64,000 nucleotides of DNA from Elusimicrobiaceae bacterium (GTDB lineage: Bacteria; Elusimicrobiota; Elusimicrobia; Elusimicrobiales; Elusimicrobiaceae): contig JAEEMS010000023.1 in assembly GCA_016283355.1 (NCBI GenBank), positions 1 through 64,000 on the forward strand, given 5' to 3'. This document shows positions 1 through 7,795 of this stretch, piece by piece. Position 1 is the first letter of the stretch. Every line of letters starts with the position of its first letter. Both the position numbers and the translations under genes were made by a program. The notes below the pieces were generated by a model. That model was not told where the DNA came from and did no database searches. It worked only from the letters and a program-made list of their open reading frames with translations.

Positions 1-1076
1 AATTCTCCTCCGGCTGACATATCGTGAATTTCTTTTACCCAGTTGGCAATCTTCAGAGGGTTTACATCCCACATGCTTGCAGTATTTTCTTGTCTCTGTA
101 AAGCTATTAAAACCCGTGCCAACGGTTGATAGTCATGCGCCACATCTTTCATCCCTGCCAAATCGGCCCCTAAAACTTGAATAAAAGCCGGTGCTATTCC
201 CTCTTGATTCGCATGTTTTAAAAGCACATCGCTCACTAATTCCGCATCTTGGCGTTCAGTTCCTAATATGGCTAATGCATGTGTATTTTGTAGCAAAATC
301 TGCGTTCCAACAAATTCATTGTCTTTTCGTACACGTTTCCGGAGTTCCTCCACGGCCTTTTTGTGAGTTCGCTCGGTAACCACCTCATTCCCAAAAGCGG
401 TATACATCGTCGGCAAAAATACGGATATCGGATCTACCGCCCATCCCCGGTGTTTTTCGGTATCATCTTCCTTAATTCGATAACCGGTAAAAATTAATTC
501 CGTTATGTTCACCATTTTATCACATAACTTTCTTAATTCATTTTTGTACGTCTGTTCCATTTCCTTCAACAACTGTGCATGATTTTCTTGGTACTTCACG
601 TACTCTCCATGCAACATTGTATTCACAACTTCTTCATATTTTTCCCGTATCAATTTGGCTTCTTCTTCACCGCGCCCCTTTAACATACCTGCCAGTACCC
701 CTTCTTTTTTCAATTGGTCAAGATACAGGTCCTTAAATTCTTCATAATTCAAAAGGCCATCACCCTCGTTTTCTTCTTGTGTTGCTTTTTGTAGATCTTC
801 CAGCACTTTCTTTGCTCTTTCCAATAATTCGGCTTTTTCCGACGTCACCGGTACAAAATTTGCATCATCCACGGAACGTCGCACACGCATTTCTTTAAGA
901 GTTGGGTATACTACCGCCTGTGTTTGATCCGCTTGAGCTTTAGTTGCTGTTGAATAAATGTGAGATTTTAATCGCTCTGTTTCCCGTGCATTTTGTTGTT
1001 GTACTTGCGCCAAAGAAGGAACAACACTTCCGAAGATTAATAGAAAACTTAATACCGTGGATAATAGCTTTACCAT
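1..1076 (-). CDS. Secreted protein of unknown function (3' end outside window)
   Basis: The gene is open at the window edge, so it is missing from the ORF track; I read it from the reverse strand. It starts at an ATG preceded by AAAGGAG and runs 358 codons without a stop. The N-terminus (MVKLLSTVLSFLLIFGSVVPSLAQ) is a typical Sec signal peptide. The middle is strongly charged and helical (ELLERAKKVLEDLQ, EEEAKLIREKYEE), and the C-terminal part is Ala/Leu-rich, possibly an alpha-solenoid. I recognise no family. Upstream lies the TAGGTCTTTTGGCCCT element shared with three other exported-protein genes in this window, which suggests co-regulation. Confidence 0.85.
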   Translation of the reverse strand, partial: MVKLLSTVLSFLLIFGSVVPSLAQVQQQNARETERLKSHIYSTATKAQADQTQAVVYPTLKEMRVRRSVDDANFVPVTSEKAELLERAKKVLEDLQKATQEENEGDGLLNYEEFKDLYLDQLKKEGVLAGMLKGRGEEEAKLIREKYEEVVNTMLHGEYVKYQENHAQLLKEMEQTYKNELRKLCDKMVNITELIFTGYRIKEDDTEKHRGWAVDPISVFLPTMYTAFGNEVVTERTHKKAVEELRKRVRKDNEFVGTQILLQNTHALAILGTERQDAELVSDVLLKHANQEGIAPAFIQVLGADLAGMKDVAHDYQPLARVLIALQRQENTASMWDVNPLKIANWVKEIHDMSAGGE

Positions 1077-1127
1077 ATTAGCTCCTTTAATAATACTTTC
1101 AAATAAAGACACGTCTTGATAATCACA

Positions 1128-1198
1128 TCCTAACACAAACAAAAGTTTTTCCACAAGGGCCAAAAGACCTAATTTGAATCTAGGCCTTTTGGGTCCTA
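1128..1198 (-). promoter_or_regulatory. Secreted-protein regulatory element, array A, with putative promoter
   Basis: Read on the minus strand, TAGGTCTTTTGGCCCT (1171 to 1156) is followed by TTGTGG, an 18-nt spacer and TAGGAT (1132-1127) as possible -35/-10 boxes for the gene at 1076. A second copy in the opposite orientation (TAGGCCTTTTGGGTCC on the plus strand, from 1181) lies just upstream. The 16-mer is identical to the promoter-proximal copies in front of the genes at 34198 and 37822. Confidence 0.65.
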
Positions 1199-1224
1199 AA
1201 CAATACATCAAAATGGGGGGGGAT

Positions 1225-2361
1225 TTACCAATCTGTATCTTTTCCCAACGCAGCTACCGGCAGTTGTTTCCCGAAGGTAAAACTACGTGGCATTTCATGT
1301 ACCGTCACTTTCTGGGAAAGATAAGTTCGAATGATTCCTACATGATCGGGTGAAAATCCTTCATTTAATACAATAAACGCCTTCAAGCGTTCTCCTTCTT
1401 CCGGACGCATCAACCGGACCCGGCAGGCCTTTACCGCCGGATGACGAGCCAAGATGTGTTCTACATGACGGGGGTAAACATTAATTCCGGCCACCTGTAC
1501 ACATGCATCTCGCCGACGAAGAGGCCGAATTTGACGTGGCGGAATTACATCCACCTCATCTGGCAACAACAGCCACTCCGATTGTGATTTGCGTTTGATT
1601 TTTATCTCATTTCCGCGTGAAGAAATTTCCCAAAAATCAGGAATAGTAAAGGGAGATCCTGCATTGGTACGAGTACCAATAACTCCCGTTTCACTTGAAC
1701 CGTAAATTTCCACAAAATTTGTTAATCCCGCTCGGAATAAATCGTTGATAATTTCATCTTTGCACGGAGCGGTAGAAGAGAGGGCCATAATACCCGGTTT
1801 AAAGTGATTCCCGGCCCGTAACCAATAATTCCAAAATAACGGGAATCCTGTTACCAAATCTCCTTCCTGCAACAAATCTTCCCAAGGTTGCGTAGGCAAT
1901 GCCGGTAATACTTTTACCGGTACACGCAATACATGAGGTAAACAAATGGTAAAGGTACAACCATATAAATGGCTGGAGGGTACAAGCGACACAATGCGTT
2001 TCACAGGTTTAAACAGGTCCTTTACGCCATAGGCTTCTTCTCGCAACATTTCTTCCGTATGCACACATTTTTTTGGCACTCCGGTACTGCCGGAAGTCAA
2101 AAAATTCAAGTGTCTGTTTTTTAAATAACTGGCATAGGCAAAATCTACCATTAGATCAAAGGAAGAAAACTCCTTTGGCTCATAATCAAAAAAAGTCGCA
2201 GCTTTCTCAAATGCCGTTTTCCGTACTTCTTGCGGCAAACGGTCAAAAAAATCATCTTCATTTTCTGTTTCAAACACCGCCAACGCATCCGCTTGGCGAC
2301 GGGCAAGTTCCGTACGAAAAAAATCCGACACAATACGATATACATCACTTTTCAAAAGCAT
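1225..2361 (-). CDS. AMP-dependent acyl/aryl-CoA (or acyl-ACP) ligase of the polyene-like cluster
   Basis: This is an ANL-superfamily adenylating enzyme that probably activates a carboxylic-acid starter unit. Visible motifs are the P-loop-like TSGSTGVPKK, the A5 motif YGSSETGVIGTR, and the C-terminal RRRDACVQVAGINVYP hinge region. At about 378 residues it is shorter than most ANL enzymes (450-550), as is common for polyene-cluster ligases. The track start at 2403 has no good ribosome site; ATG 2361 is preceded by GGAGG at 9 nt and overlaps the upstream gene by only 17 bp, so I use it. It is the last gene of the 15-gene operon. The substrate cannot be read from the sequence. Confidence 0.85.
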   Translation of the reverse strand: MLLKSDVYRIVSDFFRTELARRQADALAVFETENEDDFFDRLPQEVRKTAFEKAATFFDYEPKEFSSFDLMVDFAYASYLKNRHLNFLTSGSTGVPKKCVHTEEMLREEAYGVKDLFKPVKRIVSLVPSSHLYGCTFTICLPHVLRVPVKVLPALPTQPWEDLLQEGDLVTGFPLFWNYWLRAGNHFKPGIMALSSTAPCKDEIINDLFRAGLTNFVEIYGSSETGVIGTRTNAGSPFTIPDFWEISSRGNEIKIKRKSQSEWLLLPDEVDVIPPRQIRPLRRRDACVQVAGINVYPRHVEHILARHPAVKACRVRLMRPEEGERLKAFIVLNEGFSPDHVGIIRTYLSQKVTVHEMPRSFTFGKQLPVAALGKDTDW

Positions 2362-3124
2362 ATACAGAGGCCTCCAACTTAAAATCAGTTCCAGCAAATA
2401 CATCTCTCACTCTAAAATCTTTTCCGGCCGCACATTGCTGTGCCACATGAATTGCACAAAACGCCGGAGAGGAAAAAGAATCCGGCAAGGATTTGTCTTG
2501 TACGTCCGTCCGTGTAAAGGATAACTGTTTTACTTTCAAACAATTCGTCCGTGGTGTATTAGACAACACAAAAGCAGCGGCAGCACGTTGAAATTGCCCG
2601 GGGCGCACCAATCCTTTCCATAAATCCGGAGATTGTGGCACCAGTTCCGCAGCCACCGGATTGATATCATCCGTAACGGCCACCAGTACTTGTTCGCACA
2701 TACCATTTGTTAAAAATTGTTGAGCCGTCAACAATGCCGCCGCGAATGAACCATCCAACTGCCCGGTAGTTACGCACGGCCCGTGGCTGTGCAAAAACAA
2801 AGAAAGGGTCAAAGCGGTAGAATTGTGAACCGAACCGGCAAATGCTGTGGGGGAAGATAACTCATCTCCGTCGTCAATAATACTGTCTAAAAAGCGAAGC
2901 GTGCTTTCTAAAGATCCGGCTCCTACAGCCAAACTCAATCCCAATTCATTTTCTTTTTGAAAATTCACACTTGCTTGCTGACAAGCTGAGAAAGCACACC
3001 ACAATACGTTTTTGGCAATTTTTTCCATACGGCGCAGTTTCTTTGCCTCTATATACGGCTCAAAGGCGCCCATTTCAATATCTCCCAATAAAAAAGAGGA
3101 GCCCGTAATAAATAAATCACGCAT
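2345..3124 (-). CDS. Ketoacyl-synthase-like protein without active-site Cys (chain-length-factor-like)
   Basis: A 259-aa protein resembling the N-terminal half of a beta-ketoacyl synthase (Ketoacyl-synt_2 type). GSVHNSTALTLSLFL and the following HGPCVTTGQLDGSFAAALL occupy the active-site region, but the canonical TACAS/DACA nucleophile loop is absent, and so is the His-containing C-terminal half. Such proteins accompany genuine ketoacyl synthases in aryl-polyene clusters and are thought to act as chain-length-factor-like partners. It overlaps the preceding synthase gene by 8 bp, which fits complex formation with that product. Confidence 0.75.
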   Translation of the reverse strand: MRDLFITGSSFLLGDIEMGAFEPYIEAKKLRRMEKIAKNVLWCAFSACQQASVNFQKENELGLSLAVGAGSLESTLRFLDSIIDDGDELSSPTAFAGSVHNSTALTLSLFLHSHGPCVTTGQLDGSFAAALLTAQQFLTNGMCEQVLVAVTDDINPVAAELVPQSPDLWKGLVRPGQFQRAAAAFVLSNTPRTNCLKVKQLSFTRTDVQDKSLPDSFSSPAFCAIHVAQQCAAGKDFRVRDVFAGTDFKLEASVYAFEK

Positions 3125-4319
3125 AAAAATCCTCTGAACCTAGTACTATCACGCTGTTACAACCGCCAAATGCTAGCGAATCCGACAAAGCCACTCGTTT
3201 TGTAACGGTAGAAGGGATTGTGGTGGGGGAAAACCCGATTTTTTCATCCTGTACGGAGAAACCAATCGTTGGCGGCAAAATCTTCTCATTTAAAGCTTGC
3301 AAACTTAACACCGCTTCTATGGCGCCGGCCGCGCCCAGCGTATGTCCCGTAACTCCCTTCGAACCCCATACAGGCACATCTTTTAACAGCGCATTAAATG
3401 CTACACTTTCCGCTAAGTCGTTGGCAGGACTGGCCGTCGCATGCGCATTAATAAAAGCTATTTGTGAAGGAGCAACTGCGGCTTCTTTTAAAGCAAAAGA
3501 GATCGCTTTTTGTAATCCTTTTGCAGCGGGATCGGGGGCCGTGGGATGATAACCGTCGCATGCATTTCCGTAACCCAGCACATAACCAACGGGAGAAATC
3601 GCGAATTCTTCCGTTAAAACACGGTTCAACAACAACATAGCCGCCGCACCCTCTCCGATATTAATCCCTTCTCTATCTTTGGAAAACGGTTTACACCGGT
3701 TTTTACCCGCAATCAGCAGACGTATGAATCCGTCATAAGGAACCAGATTTATTTCATCTGTTCCGCCACAGAGTACAGCATCACATATGTCATTTTTAAT
3801 CCAATCTTTCGCCAATCCGATAGCATCCGTTCCACTGGCACAAGCCGTTACAATAGTTTGGAACGGTCCGGTAAAGCCAAAATAAGCACTAATTGTTTTT
3901 GCGGTAGCAGAGGTAGCAAAATATTTTTTCAATTCTTGTACATCTTCCTCTTTTACCGCCCTTTGCTTAAAATGATGGTATAAATCAAAGCAATGAAATG
4001 ACGCATCTACCGAAGTTCCTACAATAACGCCTACTCGCTTATTTTGCAGCTTTTCTGGCGTTAATCCTGCTTGAGCAAACGCTTCTTTGGCAGCTGTTAA
4101 GAAAAAATAAGAACTTAAACTTTGCCCTATTGGGCAAGAAGCTATAACAGATTCCGACACTTGGAATACGGGGAAACGGTCCGCATAGGCACTTTTAACA
4201 CGATTGCCGGGCAAAGCAAAACACGCCCGCCCGTTAAGCGCACCTTTTAACATCTCTTTTGCCGTTAACCCGCATGCACACAATGCTCCGGCCCCGGCAA
4301 TAGTCACTCCTTCTCTCAT
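3117..4319 (-). CDS. Beta-ketoacyl-ACP synthase (FabF-like), cluster enzyme 1
   Basis: A 400-aa thiolase-fold condensing enzyme that would extend an ACP-bound chain with malonyl-ACP. The catalytic triad is intact: Cys near residue 160 (TACASGTD), His in NAHATASPANDLAES and His in GVTGHTLGAAGAIE. The start overlaps the ACP stop as ATGA, indicating coupled translation. It sits between the second ACP and the Cys-less partner and is probably the synthase of that pair. A housekeeping FabF role is less likely given the cluster context. Confidence 0.88.
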   Translation of the reverse strand: MREGVTIAGAGALCACGLTAKEMLKGALNGRACFALPGNRVKSAYADRFPVFQVSESVIASCPIGQSLSSYFFLTAAKEAFAQAGLTPEKLQNKRVGVIVGTSVDASFHCFDLYHHFKQRAVKEEDVQELKKYFATSATAKTISAYFGFTGPFQTIVTACASGTDAIGLAKDWIKNDICDAVLCGGTDEINLVPYDGFIRLLIAGKNRCKPFSKDREGINIGEGAAAMLLLNRVLTEEFAISPVGYVLGYGNACDGYHPTAPDPAAKGLQKAISFALKEAAVAPSQIAFINAHATASPANDLAESVAFNALLKDVPVWGSKGVTGHTLGAAGAIEAVLSLQALNEKILPPTIGFSVQDEKIGFSPTTIPSTVTKRVALSDSLAFGGCNSVIVLGSEDFYA

Positions 4320-4567
4320 TTGGTACGATGTTGTTCGATATAGGATGCCAAGGAACCCAATGTTTTAAAAATTTCGCGGCCTTGTTGCATATTTTCAATC
4401 GTAACGCCGTATTTTTTTTGCAACAGCATGATAAGCTCTACAGCATCCAAGCTATCCAATCCCATTCCGGTTTCTCCGAAAATAGCATCTTCCGCTCCAA
4501 AAGAGGAAACATCCATTCCTCCCAAATCAATCTCACTGGCTATTAGATTTTTAAGTTCATCCACCAT
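4316..4567 (-). CDS. Acyl carrier protein, second of the cluster
   Basis: An 83-aa ACP with the phosphopantetheine attachment serine in GLDSLDAVEL and a four-helix pattern. The track start (4588) has no ribosome site; ATG 4567 has GGAG 11 nt upstream and gives the usual ACP length, so I use it. The GLD(S)LDAVE core is nearly the same as in the other ACP (11848..12105), but the rest differs, suggesting division of labour (for example starter versus extender carrier). It lies between the acyltransferase and a ketoacyl synthase, overlapping both. Confidence 0.88.
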   Translation of the reverse strand: MVDELKNLIASEIDLGGMDVSSFGAEDAIFGETGMGLDSLDAVELIMLLQKKYGVTIENMQQGREIFKTLGSLASYIEQHRTK

Positions 4568-5459
4568 TTTTTTCGTCGCTCCATACATTAAAGTAATTAA
4601 AGAACTGATACGGATATTTTATACAAAAATCTTCTAACGCGCTAGCAAATTGTTGTGCGTAGGGAACAAAGTCCGCTGCAGTTTTGGCTTGTGGATCAAC
4701 CCGCAACGGAGGGCATGTGTGGGTGCGAAATACCCCTTTTCCCTCCCAAGAAAAGAATAGAATTCCCAACGGAGCTCCTGTAGCAGCCGCCAACTTATAG
4801 AAGCTGAAGGGTACCCGCATCTTTCCCCCTAAAAAATCTACCGAAACCGCATTTTTTTCATTACCAAAGACGCGGTCGGCCATCGCACAGACGATTTCTC
4901 CTTTTTGTAAAGCACTGAGCATTTCCACTACGCCCCCTAGGGGGCCGGAGGGATCAATAAAATCGAATGGAGCATCCTGCCCGGAATGCTGTGCTACCGT
5001 TTTATCATAATCTTGCGGGTGTCGATAATACAGCACATGCAATTTGGCGGGAATAAAACCCGTTAAATTCACTGCCATTTGCCAACAACCCACGTGCGCC
5101 GTAAGCAATAAAGCTCCCTTTTTTTGAGTTGCCCAATCAATCAGTTGTTGCCGCTCCGGTCGCGTAGATTGAACACCGGTACGCCCTAAAATTCCCAAAG
5201 CGGCCCGATCTACCAAAGTGCGTCCAAAAGTTAAATTCAACAAATAAGTATGCTTAAAAAACTGCCATTTGTTTGTAGGTTTAAACCGACGCATGATGTA
5301 GGCCTGCGACCGTTTAAACACACTGGGCAACACGCTATACACAGCTACCAAAACGTACAAAAACAAATAGGCCACACTCCGCCCGCCGATAAAAATCAGC
5401 GCGTACACAAATTGATGTTTCGCTTTTGAAGCCAAACTTTTACCCATTTCCGTTGGCAT
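4557..5459 (-). CDS. LpxL/HtrB-type lysophospholipid acyltransferase-like protein
   Basis: A 300-aa membrane-anchored acyltransferase resembling lipid A late acyltransferases. A hydrophobic segment lies near residues 15-45. The catalytic region reads LLLTAHVGCWQMAVN, close to the family HxGxWE motif but with Q in place of E. In polyene clusters such enzymes are expected to transfer the chain to a lipid acceptor at the inner membrane. It overlaps the GT2 gene by 20 bp and the ACP gene by 11 bp, so it is part of the same translational chain. Confidence 0.8.
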   Translation of the reverse strand: MPTEMGKSLASKAKHQFVYALIFIGGRSVAYLFLYVLVAVYSVLPSVFKRSQAYIMRRFKPTNKWQFFKHTYLLNLTFGRTLVDRAALGILGRTGVQSTRPERQQLIDWATQKKGALLLTAHVGCWQMAVNLTGFIPAKLHVLYYRHPQDYDKTVAQHSGQDAPFDFIDPSGPLGGVVEMLSALQKGEIVCAMADRVFGNEKNAVSVDFLGGKMRVPFSFYKLAAATGAPLGILFFSWEGKGVFRTHTCPPLRVDPQAKTAADFVPYAQQFASALEDFCIKYPYQFFNYFNVWSDEKNGG

Positions 5460-6588
5460 TATGCATTCCTCGGTTCAGCATCCATCCGATGCCCCATACC
5501 AAACAAAAAGTAATCAGTGCCAATAACGGCGCTACCAAAAGAGATCCTACTATCCATTCCCAAAGCCGGCTTAAAAATTGACGGCCCAATGTCGTCAAAT
5601 TAAATTCCGTCAGCCAATGGCCATGTCGCAAGAAATATCCAAATTCAATACATATGGCCGGGATAATCGGCCCAATGCAAAATTTTTCAAAGGAAATAAC
5701 TAAAATTCTATTTAAATTCCAAAATCCGGCCCCACTAAAAAGCATTACCTGCCGAATCCCCGGCAGAGCGATACTCCCGCAAAAAATTCCCCATGCTGCC
5801 GAAAAAGCATTTTTAACAATGTTATCCTTTGTACGTAAATTTTCTTTTAATTGCTCCCAATAACTTTGTTTTCGCACGCCCTCTTGCGTAGCAGAAACAT
5901 ACCTACGGTGCGGGATGGGCAACATGGACCGTAATGTTAAATAGGTATTTAAAACCGTTAAACGCAAATTATCTTTAAATTTATGAAAATGAGAAATTCT
6001 ATCGGAAGGATAGTGTACCTGAACAGGTACTTCTTGCACATCAAACCCTCCCCATAATGCACGCACGACAATTTCCACTTCAAAAGCATATCGTTGGCTC
6101 CACGTAGAAATATGCTGTAAAAGTTCCAGAGGGTAAACGCGCAAACCGCTTTGAATATCGTTCACTTTTTTACCCGTTTGGAAATGCACCCAAAACCCGC
6201 CAAAACTTCTTCCAAAACGCGAGGAAAACGGAACGGTATCATCCATCTTTCGCACTCCAATAATCAACGCTTGCGGGTTCTCTTGCGCTTTGCTACACAA
6301 CAGAGGAATATCCGACGCACTATGCTGTCCGTCCGCATCCATCGTTATCAAATGTGTATATCCGTTTTGTGCGGCCCATTGGGCGGCTTCCCGCAAGACG
6401 GCTCCTTTCCCCTTATTTTTTTCAAAACGGACAAAATGAGCCGAAAGCCCCGCCAACTGTTTATGCGGAGAAACATCACTTCCGTCATCAAATACAGCTA
6501 CATCCGGACACTCTTTTAATGCTGTTTGAACTACACCGCGCAGCGTGCCCTCGTGATTAAAATGGGGGATTACAACCACAAAACGCAT
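5440..6588 (-). CDS. Family 2 glycosyltransferase fused to DUF2062 membrane domain
   Basis: Residues 1 to about 220 form a GT-A fold of the dolichyl-phosphate-mannose-synthase type (VVIPHFNHEGTL, VFDDGSD, MDADGQHS). Residues 260-382 contain the DUF2062 segment (GIFCGSIALPGIRQVML...) with several membrane helices. GT2-DUF2062 fusions are typical of aryl-polyene-type clusters and could add a sugar or process a lipid-linked head group. The start codon follows the thioesterase stop directly. The acceptor and donor are unknown. Confidence 0.82.
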   Translation of the reverse strand: MRFVVVIPHFNHEGTLRGVVQTALKECPDVAVFDDGSDVSPHKQLAGLSAHFVRFEKNKGKGAVLREAAQWAAQNGYTHLITMDADGQHSASDIPLLCSKAQENPQALIIGVRKMDDTVPFSSRFGRSFGGFWVHFQTGKKVNDIQSGLRVYPLELLQHISTWSQRYAFEVEIVVRALWGGFDVQEVPVQVHYPSDRISHFHKFKDNLRLTVLNTYLTLRSMLPIPHRRYVSATQEGVRKQSYWEQLKENLRTKDNIVKNAFSAAWGIFCGSIALPGIRQVMLFSGAGFWNLNRILVISFEKFCIGPIIPAICIEFGYFLRHGHWLTEFNLTTLGRQFLSRLWEWIVGSLLVAPLLALITFCLVWGIGWMLNRGMHNANGNG

Positions 6589-7053
6589 TTATTTAATTTT
6601 TCCTTCTTTCCAATTCTGCACTAATTTTTCGTAAAAATCCGGACGTTCCAACAATAAATTTTTATTTTGATCCACTAAAAGTTGCACACTCATTCCGCGT
6701 GTACAAATTTTGTGTTTATCATCGTAAATTGTAAAATCATAATTCATGCGAACGGCATCACAGTAAAATAACCGGGCTTTAATTTCGTAGGTACGGCCGA
6801 ATGTTAAAGGAGCCAAATAATCCACACTCATTTGCCTTACTGGCAGTGTAATGCCACGGTTAAAAAAATCAGTATAACCGATTCCCAAGGAATCTCCCAA
6901 TGCCACACGCGCATCTTCAAAATACCCAACATAATGACCATGCCATAAAATTCCCATAGGGTCTACTTCGTTAAAACGAACTGTTCGAAAAACAGATTTC
7001 TCTAAGGGAGCCGGGGCCCCGGGTGGGGGAACAAAATAAACAATTTCTTTCAT
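6589..7053 (-). CDS. Hot-dog acyl-CoA/ACP thioesterase
   Basis: A 154-aa single hot-dog protein of the 4-hydroxybenzoyl-CoA thioesterase/YbgC type. The signature RFNEVDPMGILWHGHYVGYFEDAR holds the catalytic Asp and the helix-capping Gly-His. It probably hydrolyses or edits thioesters, or helps release the finished polyene. It overlaps the neighbouring dehydratase-like gene by 4 bp (ATGA). Thioesterases of this family are standard members of aryl-polyene clusters. Confidence 0.85.
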   Translation of the reverse strand: MKEIVYFVPPPGAPAPLEKSVFRTVRFNEVDPMGILWHGHYVGYFEDARVALGDSLGIGYTDFFNRGITLPVRQMSVDYLAPLTFGRTYEIKARLFYCDAVRMNYDFTIYDDKHKICTRGMSVQLLVDQNKNLLLERPDFYEKLVQNWKEGKIK

Positions 7054-7403
7054 ACACGCTCCTTAAAAGCCAATACCAATTGACTAAATTTTGTTTTGTT
7101 ATCGCCGGAAGATAAAGTAAAAATCCAATTTTTTTCTGTTTTGGGTTGGATACTTATCCGTATACCTGTTTGCGGCAAAATAGGATTTATAAATTTGGCT
7201 CGCACAATTTGCGAAAGTGCTAGCGAATCATTTTTTAAACGATTCAAAGCATCCACACAAAAACTTATTTGTACCACTGCCGGGAGTAACGGATGACCGG
7301 GAAAATGCCCTTTAAAAGCAGGGAAATCTGCCGGAACTTGATACGCCACTTCGGCTTCCGTTTGCGACACAAAACAATTTTTTATAGCAGCTTCTATGGA
7401 CAT
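7050..7403 (-). CDS. FabZ-like hot-dog protein (3-hydroxyacyl-ACP dehydratase family)
   Basis: A short 117-aa hot-dog protein. FKGHFPGHPLLPAVVQI is the FabZ/FabA helix motif, with the active-site His retained but the C-terminal catalytic acid region weak (the family has GVD/E...F). It may be a second dehydratase or a non-catalytic partner of the protein at 10662. It overlaps the lipoprotein gene by 10 bp and the thioesterase by 4 bp. Confidence 0.75.
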   Translation of the reverse strand: MSIEAAIKNCFVSQTEAEVAYQVPADFPAFKGHFPGHPLLPAVVQISFCVDALNRLKNDSLALSQIVRAKFINPILPQTGIRISIQPKTEKNWIFTLSSGDNKTKFSQLVLAFKERV

Positions 7404-7795
7404 TGTTCCCCCTTGCTTTGCGCTTTAAACACCAAACGAGAAGAACGATCTTTGTACTCCACCTGCGAAGAGGGACATGAAGTAAACAAATGTGCTCTTG
7501 TAAAACGTGCAAACGCTTCCACCGCCCGTAGCGGAAACTGTGATTGTTTAAAATAGACGGTTATTTTTGAAGGAAAAACGGTCATGTCCGCCAATTTAAT
7601 TCCAATTTCACTCATCAATATCACGCGGGCTTTATTTTCTTCGTATTTAGAGAGGGAAACAAATCCCATATCCCGGAATGTACCCTGCGTGCGAATCATT
7701 TCTTCCGGCCGTAACACCGTTTGAGGTGGATCCTGATATACAGATTGGCTCGCACAAGCCGTTAAAAGACAAGCAAAGAAAAATACTTTTTTCAT
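7394..7795 (-). CDS. Small lipoprotein of the polyene-like cluster
   Basis: A 133-aa protein with a lipoprotein signal peptide: MKKVFFFACLLTACASQ, with lipobox LTAC and predicted lipidation at Cys14. The mature part has short beta-like stretches (KITVYFKQSQFPLRAVEAFARF) and no recognised domain. Small lipoproteins next to the MMPL exporter and LolA are typical of these clusters and may help move the product to the outer membrane. The start overlaps the exporter stop as ATGA. Confidence 0.75.
   Translation of the reverse strand: MKKVFFFACLLTACASQSVYQDPPQTVLRPEEMIRTQGTFRDMGFVSLSKYEENKARVILMSEIGIKLADMTVFPSKITVYFKQSQFPLRAVEAFARFTRAHLFTSCPSSQVEYKDRSSRLVFKAQSKGEQCP

Noticed and set aside
191-379. 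Plus-strand ORF of 62 aa near the left edge
   Set aside because: It is antisense to the partial secreted-protein gene 1..1076, which is open for 358 codons.
1200-1224. Possible G-quadruplex or phase-variable G-run (eight G)
   Set aside because: A single run of 8 G downstream of the ligase gene; outside any coding region and no second run to form a quadruplex.
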